A stretch of DNA of 64,000 nucleotides from contig BRKX01000014.1 of NCBI GenBank assembly GCA_026008535.1, positions 6,323,001 through 6,387,000 of the forward strand, in the 5' to 3' direction. A program made the translations under genes and the position numbers. Origin of the DNA: Perilla frutescens. Taxonomy: Eukaryota > Streptophyta > Magnoliopsida > Lamiales > Lamiaceae. Below are positions 12,696 to 25,800 of the stretch, one piece after another; positions within the stretch are counted from its first letter, which is position 1, and each line of letters opens with the position of its first letter. The notes beneath the pieces were generated by a model that was not told the origin of the DNA, ran no database searches, and was given only the letters and a program-made list of their open reading frames with translations.

Positions 12696-14155
12696 CAAAG
12701 TTTCAAAAGTACACGCTTCGAACAAGTTGGGTCGAAATAATTGAGATATACAATTAAAAAGTGGTGTTATAATTTGTACGTACATTTTAAAAATAATGTT
12801 ATAATTGAGAAGTAGTTAAATGTTGTAATATTTAAACAATTATAACCATGCAATTAATCAATTACCTTTGCATGTATTTTCATTTTGATTCCAAAGTTTA
12901 TTTTTCTTTAGGGTTCCTTACACTTCCTAACCTCAATTTTAAGCGAAATTTTGAAAATATCCTGAAGTTTAAATAATTACATTCTAGTACATTAACTTTA
13001 AGTAATAACATTCTAGTGTCTGACTTCTGAAAATTTTAAGAAATTTAGAATGAGTGTAAAAATTCGGTGATCGAAAAGTGTCACGTCTCACCAGTATCCA
13101 TCATAAAAATTCAACACAAATTAGAAAATTGATGTGGAAATTATCTTTCGGTTGTCGGATGTTGAGTCTCTTATCTTAAATTTGTTATAATTTTCAAATT
13201 AAGTTCAACTACTGCATATATTATTTAACCAGAACACTTTCAAAAATTTCACTAAAACTCATGTTATTAGAAAGTGTATAATCAAGCATATTATATTTAT
13301 GTCAACGCCATCTTATATTTCTCAAGCGCGCAATTAGTGTAAACATTTTTTTATAAATCAATTGAATATATATTTTGAAGAAGAAGAAATCCAGTTCTTG
13401 AAATAATTATCTACTCATATTCGCAATATGACAAGGCGATATATATGATGACACGATTCAAAGGAGGAATATATTCATTAATCCAATCGTCACTATATTA
13501 ATTAAAAATAGGCAATATAAAAATAAATTTTAAAATTAATTCAATCATTCAGTCCTTAAAAAATTGATTAATTTTATACAACACTGTATATAGATGCATG
13601 GTTTTATGTTTCTACGGCACTAAAATATAGAATCAATTAACAAATCAATAATTAATTACATATATATATATATATATACAATTATATTGACGCTTCAAAC
13701 ATTTTCGAGCAAACATCATTTGATATATTTCAGGTGAAATTGTGTCTCATGTTGAAACTTTTTGAGACCATATAGGAATCTCACATAATTTAGTTTGTTC
13801 TTTCATATGTCGCACTCTAGTGACTAACAACTAATTAATTGTTACGCAACATTAATCTAAAACTTTTAATCAATAATGTATTACTATTATTTATTTATTA
13901 TATAGATATTCCAACCGTGCTAGGTATGGGCACATAATCTCACCAATGATATTAATGTTGTCTCATTGAATGTCACAAATAGTATATATTTCAAATATAT
14001 ATTATATACATTAATTTATTTATATAATTTGTTATCTCCATATCTTACAATTATAGATAATTTATTTTGCCATTTTACAAGTCATACTTGCAAAGAGTGC
14101 ACGGTAAATTTCAATAATAATAATAATAATAATAATAAGGTAGAAATGATGTGAA
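12696..14155. other. AT-rich intergenic DNA
   Basis: It contains a TA run near 13661-13678 and an AAT run near 14113-14138. A 62-codon plus-strand frame at 13966-14154 ends in the AAT-encoded Asn run and is not a gene. Confidence 0.6.
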
Positions 14156-14159
14156 GAGA

Positions 14160-14727
14160 TTGTGTTAAGAGGGTGATGCCGACATAGTGAAGCAGACAGT
14201 CAGTTTGCACGTGGGGTCGAACACACGTGTGAGGATAATTGCTATCTAAACTTGACTATTTTTAATTTGGTCCTACTCCAATAAATAAAATAAAATAAAT
14301 GAACTCATTAAACTTTGGATTGTGAAGCAGACGGTCAGTTTGCACGTGGGGTAGAACCATTGGATATATTGTGTTGATTGTTCAACCAATACGATCCAAT
14401 GACCTAGATTGATCCGGATAGAAATAATATTACTGTTTCGCAAAGAGACTCCGTGACTCTTTAAGTACTATAAATAGATTCCTTTGCATTTCATTTTCTA
14501 CACTTCTCTTCTTACCTAGTAATCGATTGAAAGTCTCGATTATTATTTTGTTAGTTGTAACCTTGTTTCTGTAAGTGTAACAAAACGCTGTTGAAAAATC
14601 ATTGTATCTTTGAGACGATTGCTAAAGTCCATTTTACATTAATATTGCAGGGCAATTTCATCTTACGGAAAGAATCTAATTACTTCCGCCTCAACTTATA
14701 ATCAACCTGCCCATTATTGTCCAACAA
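14160..14727 (+). mobile_element. Possible solo-LTR-like fragment
   Basis: A less AT-rich block has a TATAAATAG motif near 14469, a CT-rich leader-like stretch, and an end ATTGTCCAACA near 14717-14727. The inner text GAGACGATTGC...AAGTCC resembles 47960-48096, which also ends CCAACA, so the two may be LTR fragments of one family. A motif of about 33 bp (GTGAAGCAGAC...CACGTGGGG) occurs at about 14188 and 14322. No left boundary or target duplication was found. Confidence 0.35.
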
Positions 14728-15810
14728 TTTATTTATATTAAATATCATAGTCACTTGAATTACAGTGTAAAATATAAATATATTTGTAAAATTGGAGAAC
14801 ATGATAATGTAGTTATGTATAATTAAGTACGAAATATAATTTATTATTATTTTGAATTTAAATCAATAGAGGAACATAAAATATTTTCACCAGAAATTTA
14901 ATTATGTATGTGTGACTTTTCAATAATTATCATTATATTTTTTAAATTGAAAATACCTCACTAGACCTTAATTTACAATCCCTATCTTTTTTATCTTCTT
15001 TTTTTTTTTTGTATTTTAACTACTAAAAACTTTAAGTAAACCAGAAAAAATAAGTAAATACTATTTTTTGTTGAAATAGATAATCATTAATTACTTACAA
15101 GTTTATTTATATATTGATAGTAGAACACGGAATATTGTAAACACGATGCATGAAATAAATTCTCTCGCGTATAAAAAAACCCAACATGTTTCATTTTCTT
15201 AAGCTAAACCCACATATAAAAAATTATTGAAACTTGAAGTTGAAGGTCTTTATAGATACACTAAATAAAATAATCAAAATTCAGAAAGCAAAGTGATAAA
15301 CTACATATTATGTAATTTATTGTACAAGTTACCATGTCCCAACTCATAGAACATAAATATAGAGCTCGTGAGCATAGGGAATAAATTTTAATAGTATAAT
15401 TTTCCATCCCAACAGCAGGATTAATTGGGAAGAAAAAGCCACAAGTTTGATTATTATATTGATCGACAACATTTAGGGAACTTCATTTTCAAGAAATAAG
15501 TTTTCCAATATTTGGTATTATATTTTTGTAATTATTATTTGAAAGTGACATATAATGTTCAAATTTTAAAAAAAATTGTAGTTTGAAAAGGAGGCCAATC
15601 TTCCGATTTCAAACCTTAATATAGGGATTGATGTAAACTTCATGAGGGGATCGGAGGAAATAATCCAATTAATTTATAAAAATAATGAAGGAGAAGTTGA
15701 GGAGATCAAAACGATGTTAGCACAATTAATTTATCATGTACATAGTTTCATGCACGATTCTTGAAATGTTCTAGCTCAAATATAATTGTCGGTTTTCAAC
15801 CATTAGATAA

Positions 15811-15961
15811 TACGGAAAATTCTAGCCTACCAGTTGGGGTAGTATCCCAATCATTAATACATTTTAATAATATTTTATTAGTTATTTAATACAATTTTAT
15901 TATTTTTTAAATGATGTATTAGTGGTTGGGGTAGTACCCCAATCAATAGGCTAGAATTTCC
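15811..15961. mobile_element. Small TIR element (MITE), about 150 bp
   Basis: Terminal inverted repeats GGAAAATTCTAGCCTAC (left) and GGAAATTCTAGCCTATT (reverse strand of right) continue through GTTGGGGTA-type sequence. TAGATAA occurs at 15804-15810 and 15962-15968 and may be the target duplication (7 bp, or an 8-bp hAT-type with one change). It is non-coding. Confidence 0.7.
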
Positions 15962-15988
15962 TAGATAACTAATTATCGGATTTTTTAT

Positions 15989-16165
15989 TGCACTCCTCAT
16001 GTTTCAATTCAAATTACACTTTCAAATTATAATTTTTTATTGTATTTTTTTCCTTCAATTTTAATCTTTTGTGTTGTAGTTTAATTTTACAAATATTATT
16101 TAAGGTCCATTCCACCCAATTAGAGTATTTAATTATTATTTAATATTTAATTTTCAGCCAATAAA
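15989..16165 (+). mobile_element. Truncated copy of the MITE family seen at 36902 and 39625
   Basis: It shares the ordered motifs CATGTTTCA, TTTAGTTTAATTTT-like runs, CCACCCAATTAGAGT and TAATATTTAATTTTC with the elements at 36902-37278 and 39625-39995. The second half is missing or unrecognisable. Confidence 0.5.
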
Positions 16166-17114
16166 AAAATTGGCGCTAGGTTGGAAATTTCAGAGACTGA
16201 GACGATGATTTTTTTTCTTTTAGCGCTAGGTTTGAAAATTGCAGAGACTGTCATCGTTTTTTTACACTAGATTTAGAAATTATATATAGAGATGAATAGC
16301 GATAAATTATACGTTATTTTATTTTAATAAAACTTGTATTTATCATGTGCGATGCACAAATTTAATTTAATTTTTTAAATTGTGATATTAATTTAAGTTG
16401 TACATGATCTCATTGTAAAAATAATTTGTCAATTTGTTAATTATAGTTTCATAATAAATAATGCATTTAAATTAAGTTATTAATACAAAATAATGAAAAT
16501 AAATCATAATATATAGTTATGGTTGACACCTAGAAAAATAAAATAGCAATATTTAATCATGACAATAGTCTAAAAAATATTAAAATAATTATTAATTAAT
16601 AATGATATTCAATATGAGTATGCATATTTGATTTAACGGACTTACAATGTAACACCCTAAATTCTATAATTTAAAATGCTACTCTTTCTATTCTTAAATG
16701 CGGAAAATTAATAAATATTATCATAAAAGAGAGTAATAATTTTTCTTTTTCTAAGAGGAACACAAGTTTAAACATTTAAATTCATACTAATAAGTTCAAA
16801 TCTATACTACTATTAAGTTCAAGATTCTGAAACTAACATAATCTCAAATACAAAATAGCATAAGAAATGCAATATCATAATATTCCATAAAATCTTAAAT
16901 TAGTTAACTAAACATCAAACTATGACCATACAATTTCTCTCACGCAACTCCAACCTCATTGATCTGAAAATATTTAAAACATGGGGATGAGTATTCTTAA
17001 AACATACTCGGTGGTGGAATATCAATGATTTTTATATAACTTTTCCAACATAATTATATCACATGAATACTAGTGTAATTCATATTCTTCTCAACTTCTT
17101 CACAAATATGTCGT

Positions 17115-17277
17115 AAACTGTGCACAGGACATATCTGGGTACATCATAAATTGTGCACATGACATATCTTAATACATCTTAAACTTGGCACGGGATATAT
17201 CTGAGTACATCATAAATTGTGCATAGGACATATCTAAGTACATCATAAACTATGCACAGACATATCTGGGTGCGTAT
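17115..17277. repeat. 33-bp tandem repeat, five copies, inside the LTR
   Basis: Units start at 17115, 17148, 17181, 17214 and 17247 with period 33. The consensus core is GTGCACAGGACATATCTGGG followed by TACATCAT. Copies differ by several substitutions and the last is slightly short. Confidence 0.9.
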
Positions 17278-17422
17278 AAAACGCTATTTTTATCCACATT
17301 TCATGCACAATAAATTCAAGTTGGATGAAAATATTTTTCTTTCTCATCATATCATATACTATAGCTTTCAAAGGTAGATTTAATTCACATAAAAATATAA
17401 CTTCAAATAATTTCACTTTCAT

Positions 17423-17560
17423 CAACATATAACTGTAAGCAGGCACTTTACCCACATCAACATATAACTGTAAAGCCAAGCATTTTATGCACATCAACAT
17501 ACAGTTTTAGAGCACATGTTTTACCCACATATAACTTTAAAGTAGATATTTTGCCCACCT
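17423..17560. repeat. Second tandem repeat (about 30-37 bp) in the LTR
   Basis: About four diverged units, each starting CATCAACATATAACTGTAA or CATATAACTTTAAAG and ending in TTTTACCCA- or TTTTGCCCA-like text. Unit length varies, so they are older or less regular than the 33-bp array. Confidence 0.75.
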
Positions 17561-18269
17561 GAATATTAAGGGATCACGTAAAAAGAATCAACGAGAGGAC
17601 GAGCATCCTAATTACACTACACCAAAAAGAAAATATGAAACGATGTAGAACTTTGTGTTTAACGATCAGAAAATAAATCCTTGAAAACCTTGCAGAAATT
17701 GATGTGGAATTTCCTCGAGAGTGTCGGAGTGCGTGAGTAATTTTGTTTTATTTGTTTGTAAAAGATGAGAGTTAATAAGATTATTGTTAATATGGCTTTG
17801 AATGAAATCTAAAAATATGTGTTCAGTGCTTCCAAAACCGATTCCAAAAATGCAATCGTGCATAACTGAAAATTCCTTAAAATTTGGCAATGATAACCAT
17901 CATGCAAAGCTATATTTTTAAATTAGAATTTTCTATCGATTAACCATCTAAACATCGACCCTTCAAATAATTGTAATAAAATTAAATAAATCAAACTCCC
18001 AATAATTAATTCTCTTACTAAAAAAATGTGAAACAATAACTTGGCCAATAACTCTTCTAATAAAAATTTAATTATATATATAGGACCCAAGACTTATTTC
18101 AAAATAATTATTTTCCTACACACTACGGGTGCAACTTCGATCTCCATCTCAAGTTCATTAAATTCTAGTTGAGTAAACAAGTAAATAAAATTACTCAATT
18201 TAACTAACAAGCATATAAATATTAAAAACACGTAAAAGTGGGGCGTTACAACTCTACCCACTTAAAAAA

Positions 18270-19975
18270 ATTTCGTTCTCGAAATTGGTCTTACCAGATG
18301 TTCTAAGGGAAGGGTATTTAGCTAGGACTTCCTCCTCACATTCCCAAGTTGCTTCATCTTTCCCATGTCGACTCCATTAAACTTTAATTAGTGACACAAA
18401 TTGATTTCTAAGCTTATGAGTCTTCCTATCAAGTATTGCAACAGGCTCTTCTTGATATGTCAGGTATATATTTATAGATATCTCATCGTGATTAATTGCA
18501 TGACCCGGATCATACAGATATTTCCTTAGCATGAAGACGTGAAAGACATTGTGCACTGCAAACAAGTTGGGTGGTAAAGCTAGCCGATAAGCTACATCAT
18601 CGATTCAATCCAATATCTCAAAAGGTCCAATAAATCGGGGCCTTAGTTTTCATCTCTTGCCAAATCTCAACACTTCTTTCATAGAAGCTATCTTCAAGAA
18701 AACTTTTTCACCAACCTCAAAGTGTAAATCATTTATCCTCTTGTTAGCATATGACCTTTGTCGATCTTGAGTTGTTCTGATTCTTTCTCAGATTCCTTCT
18801 ACCACCCCAACACTTCTCTCTATTATCTTAGGACCCAAAAATTTTCTCTCGCCTACTTCATCCTAATGAGCAGCCATATAGTGCTTTATATGGAGCCATT
18901 CCAATACTGGATTGATAAATGTTGTTATAGACAAGCTCTACCAATGGCAAATGCGTCTCACAACTACCCCCAATATCCAAAACACAAGTTCGAAGCATAT
19001 CCTCCAAAGTCTGAATTGTCCTCTCTGACTGACCATCCATCTGAGGGTGGTAAGCTGCCGGGAATTTTAACTTTGTTCCCAATACAAAATGTAGACAGTT
19101 CCAAAATCGTGAAGTAAACCTTGGATCTCTGTCAGATACAATAGATACTGGAACACCATGTAGTCGGACTATTTCTCTTATGTAAATTTGAGCAAGTTGA
19201 TCCAAAGTATAAGTCATTCTCACTGATAGAAAATGTGTTGATTTTGTCAATCTGTTGACAATCACCCAAATTGCATCATGACTCTTAACTGTCTTTGGGA
19301 GTCTCACCACGTAATCCATATTAATGTGCTCCCTTTTCCATTCTGAAATTTCCAATGGATTCAATAATCCCGAAGGTCTCTTGTACTCAGCCTTCACTTG
19401 TTGACAAGCCAGACATCGTGCAACATAATCAACAATCGACCTCTTCATACCATACCATAAAAAACTTCTCTTTAGATCTTGATACATCTTTGTACTTCTA
19501 GGGTGTGATGTATATGGCGTTCGATATGCCTCATCTAAAATCTCTTTCCTTATTTCATTATTGGGCGTACAAACTCTTCATTCAAACAAAAGTGTCCCAT
19601 GTGACACTGTGAACCCCTTTGTATCATTTGAAACTTCTTTTATTCGCATTCTTTTTAGAAACTCATCATCCTTTTGAGCGATTCTAATTTGATCTCGGAG
19701 TGTCGGTTGGATCACTAAAGCCGCAATCACCGCATTAGCATCATCAGGTGGAGCCAAAACCTCGAGACTTAATTTCTCAAAATCTTTAATCAATACTTCT
19801 TGTTGTGTTACAACTTTGTATGATTTACTTCTCTATTTTGGCTTAGTGCGTCAGCAACTACATTAGCCTTTCTAGGATGATACATGATCGCACTATCATA
19901 GTCCTTAACCAATTCCAATCACCTCCTTTGTCTCATATTCAACTCTTTCTGCATGAAAAAATATTTCAAACTTTT
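18270..19975 (-). pseudogene. Gypsy pol remnant: RNase H end, integrase, chromodomain
   Basis: From high to low coordinate: the RNase H end (QKELNMRQRR, KANVVADALS) at about 19975-19800; a linker at 19793-19578; and an integrase frame at 19487-18858. The integrase has a zinc-finger end (CLACQQVK), catalytic-core acidic residues in NMDYV, SDRDPRF and SERTIQ, and the GMAPYKALYG motif. A chromodomain-like tail (FMLRKYLYDPGH, then KDEATWECEEEV) follows at about 18570-18300. Stops interrupt the frame, for example TGA after RQRR and TAA after SLIKV, so no intact polyprotein remains. A plus-strand frame at 18758-19117 is its shadow. Confidence 0.88.
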
Positions 19976-19987
19976 CACAATCATTTA

Positions 19988-20013
19988 TAGACAACGGATT
20001 TCAACCGTTGTCT
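19988..20013. repeat. Perfect 10-bp inverted repeat at the gypsy breakpoint
   Basis: TAGACAACGG and CCGTTGTCTA are separated by 6 nt. Similar ACAACGG/CCGTTGT palindromes are, from memory, common near ends of plant CACTA-type elements, so this may mark an inserted or abutting DNA transposon fragment. Confidence 0.5.
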
Positions 20014-20431
20014 ATTCAATAGATGATTTTGCTTTAATATATGTATAGGTAGATGTTCATACATATGACTTTTAATATGATCGATTATTATTTTACAAAA
20101 TCTAAAATATTATATATGTATTTTTTTTTTTACGCTAGAGTTGGAAATTACATTGTCTTTATTATTTTGTTTTTGACAACTATTAATATACACTGTCTAT
20201 TAATAAAAGCAAAACTCGAACAATTTAATGTCCCTAGCTAGCTAATATCTTTAAAACTTCGATAATCACATTGCCAATCGCCATAGAGAAATTCTACTAA
20301 ACCTAGAGGGTTAGACCCTAACACAGAAATTTCTCCATATATATGAATTGAAGAAATAGAAACCTAAATATTTACAGTAAATAACGCATATGTAGAGAGA
20401 GAAGAGAGTGAAAATCATATGCAATTGGTTT
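20014..20431. other. AT-rich DNA between gypsy remnant and hAT element
   Basis: No gene seen. It contains a poly-T run near 20119 and a GA-rich patch near 20393-20408. A 62-codon frame at 20053-20241 has no domain. Confidence 0.5.
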
Positions 20432-21394
20432 TAGGGATGTCAAACGGGCTAGCCCGTCGGTTTCGGGCCAACTCTATCGGGTTATCAGGCTATTCGGGTC
20501 GGACCATTTGGGCTGAAATTTTTTCGGGCTAAAAAATTTTGGTCCTAACCCTAAAACTTCGGTTTTCGGGCTAGCCCGTCGGGCCAACATGTTTACGACA
20601 AAAGTTAAGTGTAAGGAGAATACTCTTTCAAATAATAAGTTTTCATGTCCTATATTAGATCCAAAACTATAACAGAGACACCATATGTTTATACAAGCAT
20701 CATATAATTACAAGCAAAGTTGATACACGAGAACTTAAGCAGCACAGTCTGTATAGATACATAGGTTAAAATCCTCACATAATCTACAGTTCTATATTAC
20801 AATGCATTACAATTTATTCATTGAGGAAGTTCGTCAAATAGTGGAACTGCGCATTCTTCAGTGTCGAATTGATTGCAAATTGTATTATATTTTTTTCACT
20901 ATATTCTATAGAAGAGTTTCCAAAACATATATTCTAATTTATTTGATTGGATTTATCTCTTCCGCAGCAGTGACCATTTCTTCAACAGTGAGATTATTTT
21001 TTTGAGAAATTTAGATAACAGATAGTTGACTGAGAGCATAATCTAACTATTTTATAATAATTCATTTGTTTATTATAAGAAAATTAAAATCCAAGTTCAA
21101 CAAAAGGAAAGAAGAACAAAGAATGGTGAGTTACCAGTTGAAAGCATAATCTAACTATTTTCTAGTATCCATTTGTTTCTTATCAAATAATAATAAGAGC
21201 GGATTAAAAAAAAAATCAGCCCTACGGGCCAACCCACGGACCTAGCGGGCTAGCCCGTTTAGCCCGTCAGTCCGTTCGGGCAGGCCCGTTTGGTTAAAAT
21301 TTATTTCGGGCCTAAAAAATATGACTCTAACCCGCCTTTTTTTTTCGGGCGGTTCGGGCCAGCCCATCGGTTTCGGGCTAGTTTGACATCTCTA
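20432..21394. mobile_element. Non-autonomous hAT element, 963 bp, 8-bp TSD
   Basis: Left terminus TAGGGATGTCAAACGGGCTA and right terminus (reverse strand) TAGAGATGTCAAACTAGCCC form inverted repeats. Flanks ATTGGTTT (20424-20431) and ATCGGTTT (21395-21402) are an 8-bp target duplication with one change, as expected for hAT. Both ends carry many GGGCTAGCCCG-type subterminal palindromes, typical of transposase-binding regions. The interior has an imperfect repeat of AGCATAATCTAACTATTTT at about 21036 and 21146 and no transposase frame. Confidence 0.88.
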
Positions 21395-21402
21395 ATCGGT
21401 TT

Positions 21403-22888
21403 ACACCAAATAAAGTGCTACATTTTCAAGTTATTGAGTGATACATATCTATTAGTAGAAAACTAGAGATTGATATATGCATGTACAGGCACCATTCGAT
21501 TAGTCACCAAGTTGGGTAAATTCTAAATTCTAATGTGGAGGGATACATTACGTTCCCTCTTGCAGTTGGCAAGTATTCCGGGACTCGCAAATTGGGACTC
21601 GCAAATTGTGGTTATTTATATCTTTTTTTTTATTGTCCAAAAATAAAAGTTTCTATTAAAAAATTTAGTATGCTGAAAAAATATATCATGACACTTCAAC
21701 TAATATATTGTGACACTTAACTATCTATTATGACAGTCCGAAATTAAAATTATTTTATATATCGACCAATAAAAATTAAGAAATATAAAGATTGATTAAA
21801 AATAATAAGGGGATGTATTGCATCCCATTGTGTTAGAATTTACGAAGAAGTTGTATGAATTAAAATAAGAAGGAAAAAAACTACAATCAAATGTACTTTA
21901 TTTATTTTTTCTTGGATGCTATAAACCCTAGGACTGATGTGATTGGTTATAGCTAATAATTACCTACCACATCTTTCATTAAGATGGACATTATTAGTGG
22001 CTTATCCATATCATTACATCAACGCAGATTGGACGAAAAATGTATCTTCTTTGTTTTGCCTTCCAATTATTAACTTAACTTCTATTTAATTTAACCTTAA
22101 TTTGAACTTTTATTTTACTTGTGTTGTATATAGCACATTCAAACTTCCATTTTTGTTATGACAATTTTCTAGAGGATCTTATAACTATTATTCGAGCGTA
22201 TAATTCATACCTCAGTTATTTAAAACTGAACGAAAAAAAAGTCTATTACTAACAGTGACAAGTATTAATACACGGAGTACAAGCATTTAGAAAGTGGATA
22301 AAAAATTATGTTCGAGATTTCCATATCACACCGTCTAACAGGTAAACAATTTAGATAATCTCCATATTTTCGAATTTTGACCCGACCCTTACATTGATAC
22401 AATTATGTGTGAAATGCAAAATGAATCCGAATATAAATAGCGTTTGACGGATTTGACCCATCAAATGATCTAAGATTTTTGTGTAATACAACATAAAAAT
22501 TTAAGAAATTAATGCAATAAAATAAAAATGGAGGCTCAACACGACAAAGAATAAAAGTTCACGACATATAAATGGATTCGGCCTAACTATTCGTCTTAAT
22601 TTATTTTTATAAAATAAAATGTAACAAAAATCCATATGCTCAAAGCAAAGGTTTCCCCTATCCCAAAAACATGAAGGTCGACAGAGGTGTTTTAAGCAAA
22701 TGAAGAAATATTTTTCGAACAAATTAAAAATAAACAATCATAAAATAGTATGCAGAATAATTATCCTAACACTAGATTGAACATTCTTACTGCTGAAATA
22801 ACTCAAAAACAGAAAACAGTGTAACTAACCTTATTTAATTTAATGCAACTAATATCGTAAAAACGTGCTACAAAAAGATTTAAGTTCA
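21403..22888. other. Intergenic DNA downstream of the lipase gene
   Basis: AT-rich sequence that includes the probable 3' UTR side of the minus-strand lipase. A small repeat (GGGACTCGCAAATT) is duplicated near 21578-21608. Short frames at 21535-21720 and 22501-22737 show no domain or coding bias. Confidence 0.55.
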
Positions 22889-25800
22889 TTAACTAATAGT
22901 TCTATCGTCCAAAGAAGTAGGCAAACCTTTAATTACATCCCTTAGAGCATAAAAATGGCTATCACATTTGTGGTCCAAAATTAGGTTGCTTGAAAGCAGT
23001 ATCCTTTGAAAATGCTCACCCGGGTGTCGTCTCAGCAAAGTGAAATATTCGATAGGTTTGTCGTGGCTCTCAGCGTCCACATTCCTCTTTAAGTAATAAA
23101 CAGTACCTGGTACAAACAATTCCACAGCCCCCTTGCTGGCAGGTTTTTCGAGTATTGGTTGATCCGGGCTTTTGCTGGGAGGACTGGGTGTTCGACTAAC
23201 ACTTGTTATCATGGGAGTTTCCTTCTTCACGGGCATCTCTGTGAAACCGCAACAGTTGCTATTAAATCACCAACTCAGCATTGCAAAAATGCAAATTACT
23301 ATCTGGCAATACACCAAATGATACTGAAGGAAACATGCAAATCTGCTTTTGGGATTTGGTTTAACATATGGTTTGATAAGGATGGGTGCCTTTTTAATCT
23401 TGACTTAAGCCATAATTACAAGCAAGAAATTGAAGCAACAACGAAGTTTTCAAAACTAATCCGATGAGTAAGACATATGGTCACTGGTAAAGTATAGTGA
23501 TGAGAGAAGCATAGCCTGATAACACATTAGAGTTCCAAGTTCCAACAATATTGTTGTGGTTCTGAGTTTATATCTGAAGGTTTTATACGTTTCGTGTCTA
23601 TAATAAGAAAGGAGAAACTGATCCCTAATAATATATGTCGAAACATACCAGGATACTCTGTCTGCCCTCTGAACTTGGCATATTCAGCAAGTTTTCGAGC
23701 AACATCTTGTACCGAAGTTACAACTTGCTTTGCATTAGCTACCATATCTATAACACCTTTCCAGTCTTCTCTATTAAAAACACTTACCCTGCCAATAGCA
23801 AAGGTTACAGATCAGTGAAAGCCGAACGATGTCTCAGTATAAGAAGGGTTGAACATGAGAAGATGTAAAAGCCAAGTGATATTGTTGTCAATTAACATTT
23901 GCATTTGCAGCTCTTACTAAAAAGGGACATTGTGGGAAAACGAAATTGTTACTATACATCTATAAATTTTGTATTTAGATACTACCCCGTGCAAGAAATT
24001 ATTCATGGTACGCTGTAGGGTACTAGGGTTCTTATACACAATTTCATGATTTTCCTCATCTCTGGGAATTAAGTTTGTGGCTAATATATATAGCTGATGG
24101 CTTACTTACCAATCTGTTTCAACAATTTCATTCCTCAGTCTAGTCAAAGAAGTGGCATTTAGCCTTGGGATTATATCGTCCTGTATATATAGAAGAAAAT
24201 AAATTGCTTTAATTCAGATTGCAAGAATAAAATTCACTCTAAACAACAGATGAACTTGAGGTAAAAAAAACTCAACAAGCTGAACGATAGAATTGGAAAA
24301 ACCTGCATCACCACCGTGGTCACATAATCCGAGCAACTTTCAGCAAGTTCTTTGGAGACACAAGGAGGGGTGGCATATGTAACAGCAGTAACTATATCAG
24401 GGCTGAACCCAAGTTCCTTAATGGACTTTTTCCGAAGCATAATTGCAAGCAAAGAAGCAGTAGCACCTCCGAGGGAATGGCCAACAAGCCTCAATCTAAA
24501 ACCCTGTTCGTCAATTAGTCTCACAACAATGGCAACAGGCAATTCTTTAAAGAACAACAACAAGAAAGAGAGAAAAGGAAACGTCATCACGCCACCTTAT
24601 GCTTCTCTAGGCAGTTCCTAATGGTACCGATCTCATGGTATAGAAACCAACGAGCAGCCTCAGCTGTGCCAAAGTGGCTAGAATAGCCTTCAAATGTGAT
24701 CTCTTCATGGCCAGTGGTTATCATGTCGGTAATGAGGTCATAGACGGTGTGAGTTCCACGAATACCAAAAATGACAAGCTTCTCCCGCTTATCAATTCCT
24801 ATATAATACCCAGGTCTCAACACACTAGAATTTTTGACAAACTTCACAACATTTTTTTCTCGGAGCATGCTATTCCTTGCTAGAGCAGCAGCACTGTCTT
24901 TATAAGCACCCTTTGCTAGTTCTATGTTGTATATGAGATCTTGAACCTAGATCACCAAAATCAGTGTCAGACAATTCTATCTCAATATTATAACACAAAA
25001 ATCTTGACTTAATGCAATTAGAGAATATCTACTCCTAAATTACGGCTTTCCAATTTAAAAGTAAAGGGTTTAGATAGTCACAATGGATTCTGAGGAGATA
25101 AGTTCACCCTTCACATCCTCCACAGCATTTGTGGATGCCTGCTGAAGATAGATAAGATACAAGCCGATAGTCAGATCACTCAGACTCCAATCTTGAAGTC
25201 CAAGCTTACTCCGCTGTAGACTAGAGAATATCTCAGCAAGAGTTCTATCAGTAGGCAGCCGTTTGTTTTCAATATCGCTTCCTGCAGAACAAACACTCAC
25301 ATTCCTCATCTTTTCCATCTTACAAAGAAATGGACAAAAAATCATCACTTGCATTCACATTACTCCTTCGAGAAAAATTAAACACAACTCGGACCAAGGA
25401 GCTCACCCGTGCAAATTTAATAAGGTTCAACCCTCCTCCCAAAGATATATAACATTCTACCTCTCGAAGAAATAAAACATTCTAAAATCGATTTAGGAAG
25501 CTTCAAGCTCTGGCCTTTCTCCTCTACTCTAAATCCCTCTTTCTCATTCTGCCACTAGCTGTGTATTTAACTTCTCCAATCCAAATTTTGAGTTTCAAAC
25601 TCGATTCACTCGATTTCTACAGTCAAATTTGATGCTCACAAGCCACTAAAAGGTCAAAATTAACCTACACATTTATTTTTTAAAGAACGACACAAAAATC
25701 ACAGAATGCAAACTAAAAAACAGCAATACTTAAACCACAATCACTCAATTCAAGCTCATTGCAAAAAAAAAATCTCAACTTGGTGCCATCAATTACACAA

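Larger units (their letters stand above)
16648..18250 (-). repeat. 3' LTR of the gypsy chromovirus, about 1.6 kb
   Basis: On the minus strand it begins TGTAACGCCCC at 18250 and ends GGGTGTTACA at 16648, with TG...CA boundaries. It contains two tandem-repeat arrays (17115-17277 and 17423-17560) and a CACTACACCAAAAAG motif near 17615 that resembles CACTA-transposon termini. Short open frames inside it are not genes. Confidence 0.8.
16648..19980 (-). mobile_element. 5'-truncated Ty3/gypsy chromovirus (Del/Tekay-like)
   Basis: The element runs on the minus strand: end of RNase H (about 19975), integrase, chromodomain-like end, a purine-rich tract (AAGTGGGTAGAG, about 18251-18262), then the 3' LTR from 18250 down to 16648. 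The 5' half (LTR, gag, protease, most of RT) is absent. The break near 19980 lies beside a short inverted repeat at 19988-20013. The TGTAACGCCCC LTR start and C-terminal chromodomain remnant fit the Del/Tekay lineage; this is family knowledge rather than a search result. Confidence 0.85.

Noticed and set aside
17115..17277. Regular 33-bp repeats resembling a CRISPR array
   Set aside because: Units are directly adjacent without unique spacers, in plant DNA, inside an LTR.
17243..17890. Two minus-strand frames of 85 and 74 codons
   Set aside because: They lie inside the gypsy LTR and are partly made of its tandem repeats.
18758..19117. 119-codon plus-strand frame
   Set aside because: Antisense shadow of the gypsy integrase.
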